DNA of 64,000 nt from Rhizobium sp. NZLR1. Its GTDB lineage: Bacteria > Pseudomonadota > Alphaproteobacteria > Rhizobiales > Rhizobiaceae. The stretch lies in NCBI RefSeq assembly GCF_017357385.1, contig NZ_CP071632.1, positions 2,051,501 to 2,115,500 of the forward strand, read 5' to 3'. The notes below the pieces were generated by a model. It saw nothing but the letters and a program-made list of their open reading frames with translations. It ran no database searches and was not told the origin of the DNA. Of this stretch, positions 24,179 through 32,375 are shown piece by piece. A program made the translations under genes and the position numbers. Each line of letters begins with the position of its first letter. Positions within the stretch are counted from its first letter, which is position 1.

Positions 24179-26101
24179 TCACCGCTTGAGAATGGTCGAC
24201 GCACCCCGCCGGAAGAGCGTTGCGACCTCGTCGGCGGCGAGGCTCTCTTTCTCAAGCAAATTATCCGTGAGCGATTTCAGGACCGTGACTTGCTGGGAGA
24301 GAAGAGCTTTCGCCCTGTCGAACTGCTTTCGCATAATACCGCTGATTTCGGATTGCATGGCACTGGGCAGGCGGCACGCCGTGTTCGCCTCGATCTTCGT
24401 TTCCTCGAGCGCGAACAGCAGACTTTCGCCCATTCCGTAGGACGCCACGATCAGGGTCGCCAAACGGGTTGCGTATTCGATATCGCTGCCCTGTCTCCCC
24501 GCGGCACCGTTGGAGTGCGCCCCCAGTACCAGCTCTTCGGCCGCCGCGCCCGCGAGGGCCCCGCAGATCAAATTTTCCAAGGATTCGCGAGTATGCACTT
24601 CGGGCTCGGGGTGGGAAAATCGTGCGTGGCCAAGCCGCTCGGTCGACGCTGTAGGCCTGTAGTTCCTCCGCACAGATAGAGCGACCTTCATGTCCGACCA
24701 GAGCAGCAGCGTGACGACGGCGTGGCCCGCTTCGTGTATCGATACCCTTGCGACGGTCTCGTCCGATAGCGTTCGCAGCGCAGGAAGCGCATCCGCGACG
24801 TCGGCTAATTTGGTCGGTCGCTCCTTGGCTCGGGCATGACGCTTCGCGTCTCGCGCCAATCGTTCCAGATCGGCGGGCGTCCATCCGTCCAGATCGGCGG
24901 CCAATGATCGCAGCTCGTCCGAGATGCAGGCAAATCCTAGATGAAAGCGGAGGATGTCGGCGCGCTCGTCCGTATCCGGCAGATCGAGTCGCACGTGACG
25001 TTCGATGCGTCCGCTTCGAAGGAGCGCCGGGTCTATCGCCTCCGGGAAATTGGTCGCAGCGACCACGACGATCTTGTCTCGTCCCTCGACGCCGTCGATA
25101 CATTCCAGCAGGTAGTTGACGACTTGTGTCGAGTAGACTCGGTGTTCCCCCCTGAACCTGGTCCGGTCACCGATCGAGTCCAGCTCGTCCAGGAACAAGA
25201 TCGAGGGCTGCTTAGAGCGGGCTTTTTCGAAGGTCGCTTTCATCGCGGCAAGGAGATCGCCGAGATGGCCGGCCGACTGCCATTTTGACACCGACGCCAT
25301 GACCAGCGGAAGGCCGCAGGACCGCGAAAGCGCCGTGGCGAAGAAGGTCTTTCCTGTTCCAGGAGGGCCATAGATCAGAAGACCGCGATCGACGTCCTGC
25401 CACCCGATCTCGCCGGAGCGTTCTTTTGCCAGGTCCTCGGCCAATGAACGCGCCCAAGGTTTCAAGGACGCGTAGCCGGGGATGTCATCTAGTGAAGGGC
25501 CCCCAACGGAAATTCCCACAGATCGCTTCCTCAGCGCAGCGGCCTCGTGGATTCCCAACTGATATTTCGTGAGAGCACGTGCCAGGACATGGAAGTCGCA
25601 ATCCGCCAAGGCGGCGGCTGCCTGCTCGTTGATCGGTTTGCGCCGCAGAAGCGCTCGTGCCGCATGAATGACTCGTGCATCCGGCCGTTCGAGAGTGAGC
25701 GTGGCGTCGGCCGTTGCGGCCAGCTCTGCCGGCACCACGTCAAGGTGACGAGCAAGAATCAGGACGACGTTGCAGTTTGCAAGTTCCTCGGTGAGCCGGC
25801 CTTCGTCTCTGTTCTTATGGGACTCGATGGCATGCACGACGGCGCGTCCTTCGACGGAGGTCCGGCCTCTCAGAGCGCGTCCGTCGAGCAGCAGCTCCGC
25901 GGCCCTTCTATGCACGCCAAGAGTCTTCAGGTCGGGGGCCAGCAAGATCACCGTCGACGGGCAGCCCTTCATCAGGTGAAACTGGGATCGCAGTGTTCGG
26001 CGGATACATGAATAGGCCAGAAACATTGCCGGGCCCTTGCTCAGGGATTCGACTACATGCCCGCGACGCGAAAGGCGGCTTAGACGTCGATCACGGCTCA
26101 T
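24179..26101 (-). CDS. AAA+ ATPase fused to an M41 (FtsH-type) zinc protease, soluble
   Basis: 640 residues from an ATG that overlaps the upstream gene's end. Walker A GPPGTGKTFFATALSR near residue 244, Walker B ILFLDELDSIGDR near 300, and VVVAATNFPEAIDPALLRSG then GRIERHV near 360 (second region of homology with arginine fingers) form a complete AAA+ module. SIHEAGHAVVTLLLW near 455 gives the HExxH zinc site of peptidase M41. Unlike true FtsH it has no N-terminal membrane spans; the first 200 residues are a cytosolic region without recognisable domain. It is the second gene of an operon with a DUF6634 protein, an arrangement I recall from other Rhizobiaceae. Substrate unknown. Confidence 0.88.
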   Translation of the reverse strand: MSRDRRLSRLSRRGHVVESLSKGPAMFLAYSCIRRTLRSQFHLMKGCPSTVILLAPDLKTLGVHRRAAELLLDGRALRGRTSVEGRAVVHAIESHKNRDEGRLTEELANCNVVLILARHLDVVPAELAATADATLTLERPDARVIHAARALLRRKPINEQAAAALADCDFHVLARALTKYQLGIHEAAALRKRSVGISVGGPSLDDIPGYASLKPWARSLAEDLAKERSGEIGWQDVDRGLLIYGPPGTGKTFFATALSRSCGLPLVMASVSKWQSAGHLGDLLAAMKATFEKARSKQPSILFLDELDSIGDRTRFRGEHRVYSTQVVNYLLECIDGVEGRDKIVVVAATNFPEAIDPALLRSGRIERHVRLDLPDTDERADILRFHLGFACISDELRSLAADLDGWTPADLERLARDAKRHARAKERPTKLADVADALPALRTLSDETVARVSIHEAGHAVVTLLLWSDMKVALSVRRNYRPTASTERLGHARFSHPEPEVHTRESLENLICGALAGAAAEELVLGAHSNGAAGRQGSDIEYATRLATLIVASYGMGESLLFALEETKIEANTACRLPSAMQSEISGIMRKQFDRAKALLSQQVTVLKSLTDNLLEKESLAADEVATLFRRGASTILKR

Positions 26102-26477
26102 CGGGAAAGCTCCAGGCAGCCAGGGTGTCGTTTGCGATAGGGAGCGCCGATCCGAGGCGATACCATCGAGAGGTGGCGAGCGCGCACCCGCCCGCAAGCG
26201 ACAACAGCTCGATCGGGGCCGTGAAGCGCCATTCGCCCGAGGCCTTTGGATCGGAGTGCCCAGGATAGTGGATGTGGCCGACGAGCGTCGGCAGCATCAG
26301 CTTGTCGACAAACCAATCCTCCACGATCGGCACTTCCGTTTCGTCGAGGATCGGCAGCGCCCTGGACATGACGATCGTTCGCAGGTCGACCGACAGCGAT
26401 CGCAACGCGCGAGCGCGGGCCGATATGGACCGCAAGGAAGAATTCTTGTCAGGTTCGCCGTATCGTAGAATTGCCAT
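26091..26477 (-). CDS. DUF6634-like protein
   Basis: 128 residues starting MAILRYGEPDKNSSL, with GGAGCGGGAATACA in front; a longer frame from 26519 has no binding site. Internal sequence RARALRSLSVDLRTIVMS, LPILDETEVPIVEDWFVD and the C-terminal ATSRWYRLGS resembles the DUF6634 family, whose members sit beside AAA-protease and XRE genes in rhizobial accessory regions. It overlaps the protease start by 11 bases, so the two are translated together. It might be the adaptor or the protected partner of the protease, but nothing in the sequence proves this. Confidence 0.7.
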   Translation of the reverse strand: MAILRYGEPDKNSSLRSISARARALRSLSVDLRTIVMSRALPILDETEVPIVEDWFVDKLMLPTLVGHIHYPGHSDPKASGEWRFTAPIELLSLAGGCALATSRWYRLGSALPIANDTLAAWSFPDEP

Positions 26478-26550
26478 TGTATTCCCGCTCCAATTGAGAC
26501 TCATGAGCGCCTTGCTCATGTGGTGAGCACAATGTTCATTCGAGGGGCTG

Positions 26551-26560
26551 TTGTCAACAA
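26551..26560. promoter_or_regulatory. XRE operator, copy 2
   Basis: TTGTCAACAA is a perfect 10-base palindrome except for its central two bases. On the minus strand it extends to GGATTGTTGACAACAG and lies about 74 bases before the DUF6634 start. Its TTGACA, followed 17 bases later by CATTGT, could be the operon's promoter -35 and -10, so a bound XRE protein would block it. Confidence 0.55.
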
Positions 26561-26820
26561 TCCAAGGAGAAGGATCCGAATGGGCGGCCGGATCTAGCGG
26601 AGCGGAGCGAGAAGGATTACTTCACCAAAGCAATCGATCGCCGGGGCTACGCCTCGTCGTCACAAACTGCGCGCTGCTGGGAAGTGCCGTAGAAGCGCGC
26701 TTCATACGTGGCTTCCAACCAAGGCAGTTCCAATCGATGGCCTGACCTAGCAGCGCAGGCGGACGATTTCTTCCCGGACACGATGTTAACGCGACTGAAA
26801 CCTGAAGCTAGGATTCATGC

Positions 26821-27264
26821 TTGTCCCACCACGCTACACAGGGTGGTCCGAAATTGTCGCAGCCGCTTGCCGGATGCCGAGTCATCATACAACACAAGCC
26901 AGAGACGGCCGCCCAGCTCCTCGCGCTCTTCGTCGTGCTAGGGGCGACCGTCGTGTTAACAGAGCGCGCAAACGCTACGATCGTCGAACTGGAGCGGAGC
27001 GGTGCTCGGTTCGTCATCCTGGATTCGCACGACGCCGACGGCGACCTCAATGACAGCGTCGCGTTGCGCGCATTCCAGATAAGCGTTGGCATCTGTTACA
27101 GCAGACCGCTCCCGAAGCATGGTCTGATGACGCTCGTCGATTGGATCGATATCGCATCGCCGGCATCGGCCGTCATCGATCGCGCGCTCTTCTACAGGCG
27201 GACAAGATACCGTTCCCCGATCGAAGGGCTTCGGGATGGACCGCCTTTCCGATCCCTTTCGTAG
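26821..27264 (+). CDS. Response-regulator-receiver-like protein, degenerate
   Basis: 147 residues from a TTG start. The segment LAGCRVIIQHKPETAAQLLA then LFVVLGATVVLTERANA, with ARFVILDSHDADGDLNDSVA, follows the beta-alpha pattern of single-domain receiver proteins common in rhizobia (which usually begin LAGRTILIVEDEPLIA). Here the acidic pair after the first strand is lost (QHKPET), so phosphorylation is doubtful. The last 40 residues are not receiver-like and are rich in Arg. It could be a decaying gene. The 260 bases before it contain only the XRE operator and a weak 64-codon ORF. Confidence 0.45.
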   Translation: MSHHATQGGPKLSQPLAGCRVIIQHKPETAAQLLALFVVLGATVVLTERANATIVELERSGARFVILDSHDADGDLNDSVALRAFQISVGICYSRPLPKHGLMTLVDWIDIASPASAVIDRALFYRRTRYRSPIEGLRDGPPFRSLS

Positions 27265-27327
27265 AGTCGGGAGCCTGTGCGCGAAGGCAGCGCCTCAAGA
27301 TGCGGATGAAGACGATGTCGAGGCCCA

Positions 27328-27987
27328 TCACGTCACGTCTCCTCCGACCATGGCCATGACGGCCGTCTCCCATGCTTGGAGACCGTCGCGACGGACGGGG
27401 ATTTTGCACCAGAACTCCGACAGCCTTCGAGATCTATCGTTCGTTTGTCCCAGCACCAGTTCGGCGAAGTCGCGGCCCCTGTCGTAGGTCAACCAGGATC
27501 TTACCGTGAAACGCAGGGCGCGGATTTCCCAGGGCGCTATGGTGCGTCCCGCGAAGTTTCGCCGGCAGATGTCGTCCATCGTCTTGGCGAGCGAAGAGCG
27601 GGCCCTGGCCAGCGCGGCGGCCGAGATCGCACCGCCTCGGCCAGGCCGAAACAACCGCTCGTCCTGTCGCGCGCGATCACGGCATACGTTCCGTAGCAGG
27701 CGCTCGGTCTGTGCGACAAGCGGCATGGCCAAGGGATAGGGCCAGCCGGGGAGGTTCCAGATCCGCTCCGAGAAGTCGACGTCGGTGCACCGCGCACCGG
27801 TGGCGCAGATGGGGCGAACGCCAGTCAACAGCAGAATCTTGAAAAGTGTCCCGAAAGGATCGGGCGTCTCCCCGCACGCCGCCCAGAAACAGGCGACTTC
27901 ATGCTCGGCGAAGCTCCTCGGGCCGGGCGCCGCCGACCTCCTGGCCGGGTCCGACAAGCCCAGTCCGTTGCAACGTTCGGTGGTCAT
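27328..27987 (-). CDS. Short tyrosine-recombinase homologue with degenerate active site
   Basis: 219 residues from an ATG with a strong AGGAGGAAACACC site. It corresponds to the catalytic domain only. LLLTGVRPICATGARCTDVD keeps the first Arg, but the box II equivalent reads IRALRFTVRSWL (His replaced by Arg), LGQTND replaces LGHT, and the Tyr region reads EFWCKIPVR without the nucleophile. There is no core-binding N-terminal domain. It is therefore unlikely to recombine DNA; a regulatory or directionality role, or simple decay, is possible. It lies downstream of an HTH-like protein and the main integrase, in the same direction, near the island end. Confidence 0.65.
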   Translation of the reverse strand: MTTERCNGLGLSDPARRSAAPGPRSFAEHEVACFWAACGETPDPFGTLFKILLLTGVRPICATGARCTDVDFSERIWNLPGWPYPLAMPLVAQTERLLRNVCRDRARQDERLFRPGRGGAISAAALARARSSLAKTMDDICRRNFAGRTIAPWEIRALRFTVRSWLTYDRGRDFAELVLGQTNDRSRRLSEFWCKIPVRRDGLQAWETAVMAMVGGDVT

Positions 27988-28164
27988 GGTGTTTCCTCCT
28001 GTTTGAGCCCGTCCTCGAAGGGCATTTGCCTGGTGATCGATTGGCAGCGATGCATGATCGGTCGCCTGTCGTGAGCGGAACCGGCACGGCATCTTGCTCG
28101 CCACGGCGCACGCTCGACCGCGCGTCGAACATGACGTGCCGAAGCCGGTCTGACGCCCGCGAGG

Positions 28165-29076
28165 TCAGTCTGGCGACGCCCCGGCGTCCGGCTCGAGAAT
28201 TCGTGACGCCGTGGCCTCGATCTCGTCGATGATGGTGTCCAGGCGACGCTCGAGCGCCGAGCCCGGCGTCTCCGTCCATTCCAGCCGCCAGTCGTCGCCG
28301 AAGACCGGCGAATACGCGATCAGCTTCAAGCGGCCCGCCGCCACATGCATCATGCGCCGCAAGGTGTGGCCGCCGCGCTCCGCCGGAGAAAGCCGCACAT
28401 ACTCGGACTCCGACACGAAGCGGCCGCATCCAACGTAGTGCATCGGCCGGTATTCGCAGATCTCGACGATCGCCAGACCCACCGGGAAGCGCCCGACATA
28501 AGCGACGGTGGGGCAGAACGGTGACCAGAGTTTTTCACCGACCCCATACTCCGGTCCTTCCGCGATCTGCCGTCGATCCACATTCGTGCGGACGAAGACC
28601 TCGCACGGCGGTGCGATCCCGGCGCGATGGCCGCGCGCCGCGAGAGCGGCGAACAGTTCTGCGGCGAAGCTCAGACACTTGGGCAGGCAGGGCCGCGTCG
28701 TCGTCAGGTCGAGGAGCCCCTTCCGCCAGCGCGGCCGCAGGTAGGCTCCGCCGCCGTCGGTTTTGGACGAGCCGAAGATCCGTGCGGCGCGATCGATGAG
28801 GATTGTGACGTCGGCGACCGACGCACGCGACCGGAACAGCGCGACCGGCATTCCCTTGGACCAGCCGGGCGGCGTGCCGGGCGGCGCTGGTGGAAGCGGG
28901 ACGATGGGCGGGCGCTGGCCCGCGGCTCGCTTCGCCCAGTAGCCGCGGGCGGGCCGGGGCACCGCGAGGATCCGACAGACCCGGTTCAGGTAACTGTCCG
29001 ACACCGACAGTCCGCGCGCGAGTTTCGTCGACGGCGCCGACCATACCATGCGATGCAGTTGCTCGCGGGTCATCAT
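28165..29076 (-). CDS. Integrase-associated protein with N-terminal HTH-like region
   Basis: 303 residues. The N-terminus (LHRMVWSAPSTKLARGLSVS then DSYLNRVCRILAVPRPARGY and WAKRAAG) matches a widespread bacterial type in which a helix-turn-helix-like segment ends with PRPxRGYWAK. The rest is of unknown fold (CEVFVRTNVDRRQIAEGPEY, ERGGHTLRRMMHVAAGRLKL). The start ATG overlaps the stop of the integrase frame (ATGA), so it is translationally coupled to it. That placement suggests a role in excision or regulation of the element. Confidence 0.6.
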   Translation of the reverse strand: MMTREQLHRMVWSAPSTKLARGLSVSDSYLNRVCRILAVPRPARGYWAKRAAGQRPPIVPLPPAPPGTPPGWSKGMPVALFRSRASVADVTILIDRAARIFGSSKTDGGGAYLRPRWRKGLLDLTTTRPCLPKCLSFAAELFAALAARGHRAGIAPPCEVFVRTNVDRRQIAEGPEYGVGEKLWSPFCPTVAYVGRFPVGLAIVEICEYRPMHYVGCGRFVSESEYVRLSPAERGGHTLRRMMHVAAGRLKLIAYSPVFGDDWRLEWTETPGSALERRLDTIIDEIEATASRILEPDAGASPD

Positions 29077-30457
29077 CGGGGCTGCCCTCCGCTACGGCTG
29101 CGTGAGTTTGCCGCGCGGGAGCGACTGGCGCGGGGCTTCGGAGCGACGGGATCGGCGGCCGCCGCCCAGAGCGCGAGCGCCTCCTCACGTTCAGGAAGGT
29201 ACTCGTAGAGATTGTAGGTCTCGTCCAGGCCCTTCTTCGCGTGGCCGATAACGGCCTCGGCTACCTCGATGCGCACCTTTAACCGCGCAAGATTGGTCCG
29301 CACCGTGCGGCGGGTATCCTCGAGCTGCCACGGCTCCATCTTGGCGCCGGGCTTGACCTTGCGCAGCTCCTCAAGCACAGCCTGTTTGAACGCCTGCACG
29401 GGGGCGCCAAAATCCGAGATCGGCGTCTGGCCGTTGTCGAGGCTGAACAGGCAGTCGCCATGTCGGCCGGCAGACGGTTTAACACCGCCTCGATCAGCGC
29501 CATCATCTGGTCGGACAGCGGCACGGCGTGAGCCCGGTTCGACTTGAAGCGCTCCTTGGGGATCGTCCACAGCCGGTCCGCCATGTCGATCTCCGATCGG
29601 CGAATGCCCGCCGTTTCGCCCTCTCGCTGGCCCATCTTCAGCATAGCTTCGTAGAAAGGCCCGTATGGATATGGCGTCGCCGCCGCCGCCCGCAGATAGG
29701 CCGCGCGCTCGTCGTCGTCAAGGAACCGTCGCCGCTTCGTGGGCCCCAGCCCGTACTCGCTTCCCTTGCGGCCCGCCATCGGGTTGTTAGGCCCAAGATA
29801 GTAGCGGAGTCGGTTCTCGGAAGCATACGCCCAGGCGAAGAAGGTCCTGATCAGTCTGAAAAGGTTGAACGCCGACGTCGGGGCGGGACGGTTCCTGACC
29901 GCCGCGACGATCGCGGCGACGGCCAGATCGTCAATCTGGACCAAGGGCTTGTCGAGGAACGGGTTGCGTTCGGGACGGTCGAGCAGCTCCCGCCGCAGGT
30001 GCTTCTCCTGTTCCACCACTGACTTGTTGTGCTTGCGTCCTGGCATGTGGGCGAGATAGTCCTCGAGCGCCCGGCGGAAGGTGGCCCCGGAGCGCTTCGC
30101 GGCCTCGACTTCCAGCCGCGCCTCCTCCGCGCGCGGATCGAGGCCCGCCTTGATCCAGGCGTTCCAGCGACGGGCCTTCTCCCTGGCCTGCTCCAACGTC
30201 AGCCGTGTTAGCGGCCCCGGCTTCGCATCCGCCGACGCTGACCCGTCGCCACCGGGCGTCGTCTCGGCATAGACGCCGAGCTTGAGCCGGGTGGGGTCGC
30301 GCTTCCCCTCCACGCGCACCGCCAGGACGAAGACGATGTCGCGTGCGCCGACCCGAAGCCACAGGCGGTCGCATCCGGGGTCGGCCACTTCATAACGCTC
30401 ACCCTTCCGCCGCGGCAGCGCATCGATTTTTTCCGTCGTCATTGCTCGCTTGGACAA
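29073..30457 (-). pseudogene. Tyrosine-type site-specific integrase of the island, frameshifted
   Basis: The N-terminal and central parts (a DUF4102-like arm ending near GCDRLWLRVGARDIVFVLAV, then a core-binding domain and GQREGETAGIRRSEIDM holding the first catalytic Arg) are in one frame up to about 29470. The C-terminal catalytic part (GDCLFSLDNGQTPISDFGAP, LEDTRRTVRTNLARLKV with the second Arg, VIGHAKKGLDETYNLYEYLP with His and Tyr) is in another. Joined length is about 460 residues, normal for P4-like integrases. The likely start is TTG 30457 behind GAGGAGGAG; ATG 30442 is an alternative. It begins about 175 bases from the tRNA-Arg fragment and reads away from it. Confidence 0.82.
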
Positions 30458-30630
30458 GGACTCCTCCTCTTCAAACTGGGCGACGGACTGGTCAACGCCC
30501 GCTTGAAAATCGCGCAACCGTCTGCGCCGAAAGCGGAATCAATGCTCCGCAATTCTGAATAAGTCAACAAAATCAGCGACTTGGAAACGTAGTGAAACCA
30601 TCGGAAACGATCCGCCCGCCTGCCAGGGAC

Positions 30631-30675
30631 CTTCTAAGCAGGTTGTCGCAGGTTCGATTCCTGCAGGGGTCGCCA
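30631..30675 (+). other. tRNA-Arg(UCU) 3' half: attachment site (attR-like) of the island
   Basis: The 45 bases have exact tRNA geometry from the anticodon onward: loop CTTCTAA (anticodon TCT), 3' anticodon stem GCAGG, variable loop TTGTC, T-stem and loop GCAGG-TTCGATT-CCTGC, acceptor AGGGGTC, G and CCA. The 5' half is absent: no GACCCCT acceptor strand or D-arm lies upstream. Tyrosine integrases of this type insert into tRNA 3' ends and leave such partial copies at the far boundary. The complete tRNA gene should lie at the other end, left of this window. Confidence 0.8.
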
Positions 30676-30766
30676 CCATTTGACTGTCCATACCGAATTC
30701 ACATTCAGTCGGAATGCCGTTCGCCAATAGACTGAATGGCTTCTGAAAACGACGGTGTCGCGAAAC

Positions 30767-31342
30767 ATGGGTATTCGCATAGTGCTGATAGGCTTCCCGG
30801 GAGTTGGGAAGCTGACCATTGCAAAAGAGTTGAGCGCAATCGTTTCGGCAAAGATTGTCGACAACCACTGGATCAATAATCCGATACTGCGCCTGCTGGA
30901 TGAGGATGGAACGGCGGCGCTTCCAAACGGAGTATGGGAGTTCACAGGTCGAGTTCGGCAAGCCGTCCTTGACGCAATCACCGCTTATACGCCGTCCGCC
31001 AATTTCATTTTCACCCATGCCGGCCTTGCGGGTGACGAGAGAAGCCTTCGTACCTTTCGACAGATCGCCAATGCCGCTGAAGCGTGTGAGGCGGTTCTGG
31101 TGCCGGTGCGATTGCTTTGTGATGAAGAGGAATTGGCTCGCCGCGTTTCGAAACCAGAGCGACGCGACAAGTTGAAGTCCACCGACGTGGCAGCCTCAAG
31201 GCACCGCAGTCGGAGGGCTCGGGTTTTCGAGCCGCTCCATCTAAACACATTGACCCTCGACGTCACTTCCGCATCACCGGAAAAAACCGCCACCGTAATC
31301 CACGATCATATTTTGAAGGTTCTCGGCGACCTGTCAGCCTGA
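30767..31342 (+). CDS. P-loop kinase-like protein
   Basis: 191 residues starting MGIRIVLIGFPGVGKLTIAK; a GTG four codons earlier is also possible. Walker A reads GFPGVGKLT, then TRALD-type nucleoside-kinase spacing: KIVDNHWINNPILRLLDEDG around residue 35, FIFTHAGLAGDERSLRTFRQ near 85 and VRLLCDEEELARRVSKPERR near 120, similar to a lid region. It looks like an AAA_33/shikimate-kinase-like P-loop enzyme acting on a small molecule; the substrate is unknown. It is the first gene outside the island boundary. Confidence 0.7.
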   Translation: MGIRIVLIGFPGVGKLTIAKELSAIVSAKIVDNHWINNPILRLLDEDGTAALPNGVWEFTGRVRQAVLDAITAYTPSANFIFTHAGLAGDERSLRTFRQIANAAEACEAVLVPVRLLCDEEELARRVSKPERRDKLKSTDVAASRHRSRRARVFEPLHLNTLTLDVTSASPEKTATVIHDHILKVLGDLSA

Positions 31343-31462
31343 AAATTCCTTGGAGTGATTTTTTTGGCGCTACTCTCGTCGAGACGTTGAAGACGGGGAG
31401 GTGAGTCGTGCTGAAAGGCTATTACTGCTGGCTGGAATGGCGGCAATTGGAGGCTGAGGCCG

Positions 31463-32056
31463 ATGGCGCAAATTCACATCGAGGTTCGCAGGCCGTGGCG
31501 GCCATGTGAGGCCATTTTCCTTCTAGGACCTGGCGGCGTCGGAAAATCCACCCTTGGCCGGCAACTCGCAGAGAAGCTCGGCTGCGGGCTTATCGACCTC
31601 GATCTGGAATTCTGCGAGCGTCTGGAGACAATCGGGACGTTCATTGCTTCCCACGGCTATGAGCGTTACCGCGCGGAAAACCTGGCGCTCGCGAAGCTTC
31701 CGGCGATGACAAATCCGGCGCCGCATATCTTTGTCACGCCGTCGGGATTCCTGGCCGCACAAGCAGGCACCTATGATTACGGCGAAGCCCGAAGATTGGT
31801 TTCCACCGGCTATGGCATCGTCTTGCTGCCGTCTTTGGACATTGAGGTCGCGACGGCGGTTGTTGTTGAACGCCAACTGAAACGAGGGTTTGGCTTTCAA
31901 CATGCGACAGAAGATCGTAAGTTTAGGGAGCGCTTTCCCATATATCTCAAGGAAGGGAACGCGCTGGTGGCATCCATGGAGCGTCCGGCCGACGTAGCGG
32001 ATGCTGTTATTCGCTCTATTGCCTTTTCCTCGGCAGTCGCCGGCTTGCAAGCCTGA
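31463..32056 (+). CDS. Shikimate-kinase-like P-loop protein
   Basis: 197 residues. Walker A is LLGPGGVGKSTLGRQLAEKL near residue 21, followed by GLIDLDLEFCERLETIGTF as in shikimate kinase substrate-binding Asp positions, and FIASHGYERYRAENLALAKL. A C-terminal LID-like ERQLKRGFGFQHATEDRKFR contains the basic residues expected to contact phosphate. The real aroK is normally elsewhere beside aroB, so this is a paralogue of unknown substrate. It lies about 120 bases after another P-loop kinase-like gene in the same direction. Confidence 0.7.
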   Translation: MAQIHIEVRRPWRPCEAIFLLGPGGVGKSTLGRQLAEKLGCGLIDLDLEFCERLETIGTFIASHGYERYRAENLALAKLPAMTNPAPHIFVTPSGFLAAQAGTYDYGEARRLVSTGYGIVLLPSLDIEVATAVVVERQLKRGFGFQHATEDRKFRERFPIYLKEGNALVASMERPADVADAVIRSIAFSSAVAGLQA

Positions 32057-32120
32057 CGCCGCAAGCCGGCGCAATCTGTTTAGCACCCTGAAGAATTTTG
32101 ATCAGCTTCGGAGTGGGCCG

Positions 32121-32246
32121 ATGGCGTTTGGATCCGAGCACCTGACCAGCGCTCTGCTGGACCGCATCACCCGCCACGTCAACATCCTCGAGATGGACGG
32201 CGACAGCTATCGCCTCACGCAAAGCCAGGCCCGAAAGGCCGGCTGA
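32121..32246 (+). pseudogene. IS21-family istB C-terminal fragment
   Basis: The reading frame MAFGSEHLTSALLDRITRHV then NILEMDGDSYRLTQSQARK is the typical end of the IstB helper ATPase of IS21 elements. The rest of istB and all of istA are missing, so it is a transposon remnant. It lies between the shikimate-kinase-like gene and a long hairpin. Confidence 0.7.
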
Positions 32247-32265
32247 CACCCGTCGAAAAATCGCA

Positions 32266-32322
32266 GCGCGCGGATGAGACCGTCGCTCGGGCTACGCCCT
32301 CCCGACGGTCTCATCCGCGCGC
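32266..32322. repeat. Long perfect hairpin (20-bp arms)
   Basis: GCGCGCGGATGAGACC (32266 onward, arm to 32285) is perfectly mirrored at 32303-32322, with a 17-base loop that itself can pair GGG with CCC. It lies between the istB fragment and the end of the beta-helix gene. There is no T-tract. It could end both converging transcripts or be an insertion-sequence leftover. Confidence 0.75.
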
Positions 32323-32375
32323 CATTGTTAGCACGATTGTTGCGGCGATCGGACGACCGCCGCAACGGATATAAA

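Noticed and set aside
30600..30675. Complete tRNA gene
   Set aside because: Only the 3' half from the anticodon loop is present; no D-arm or 5' acceptor strand pairs with AGGGGTC, so it is an attachment-site fragment.
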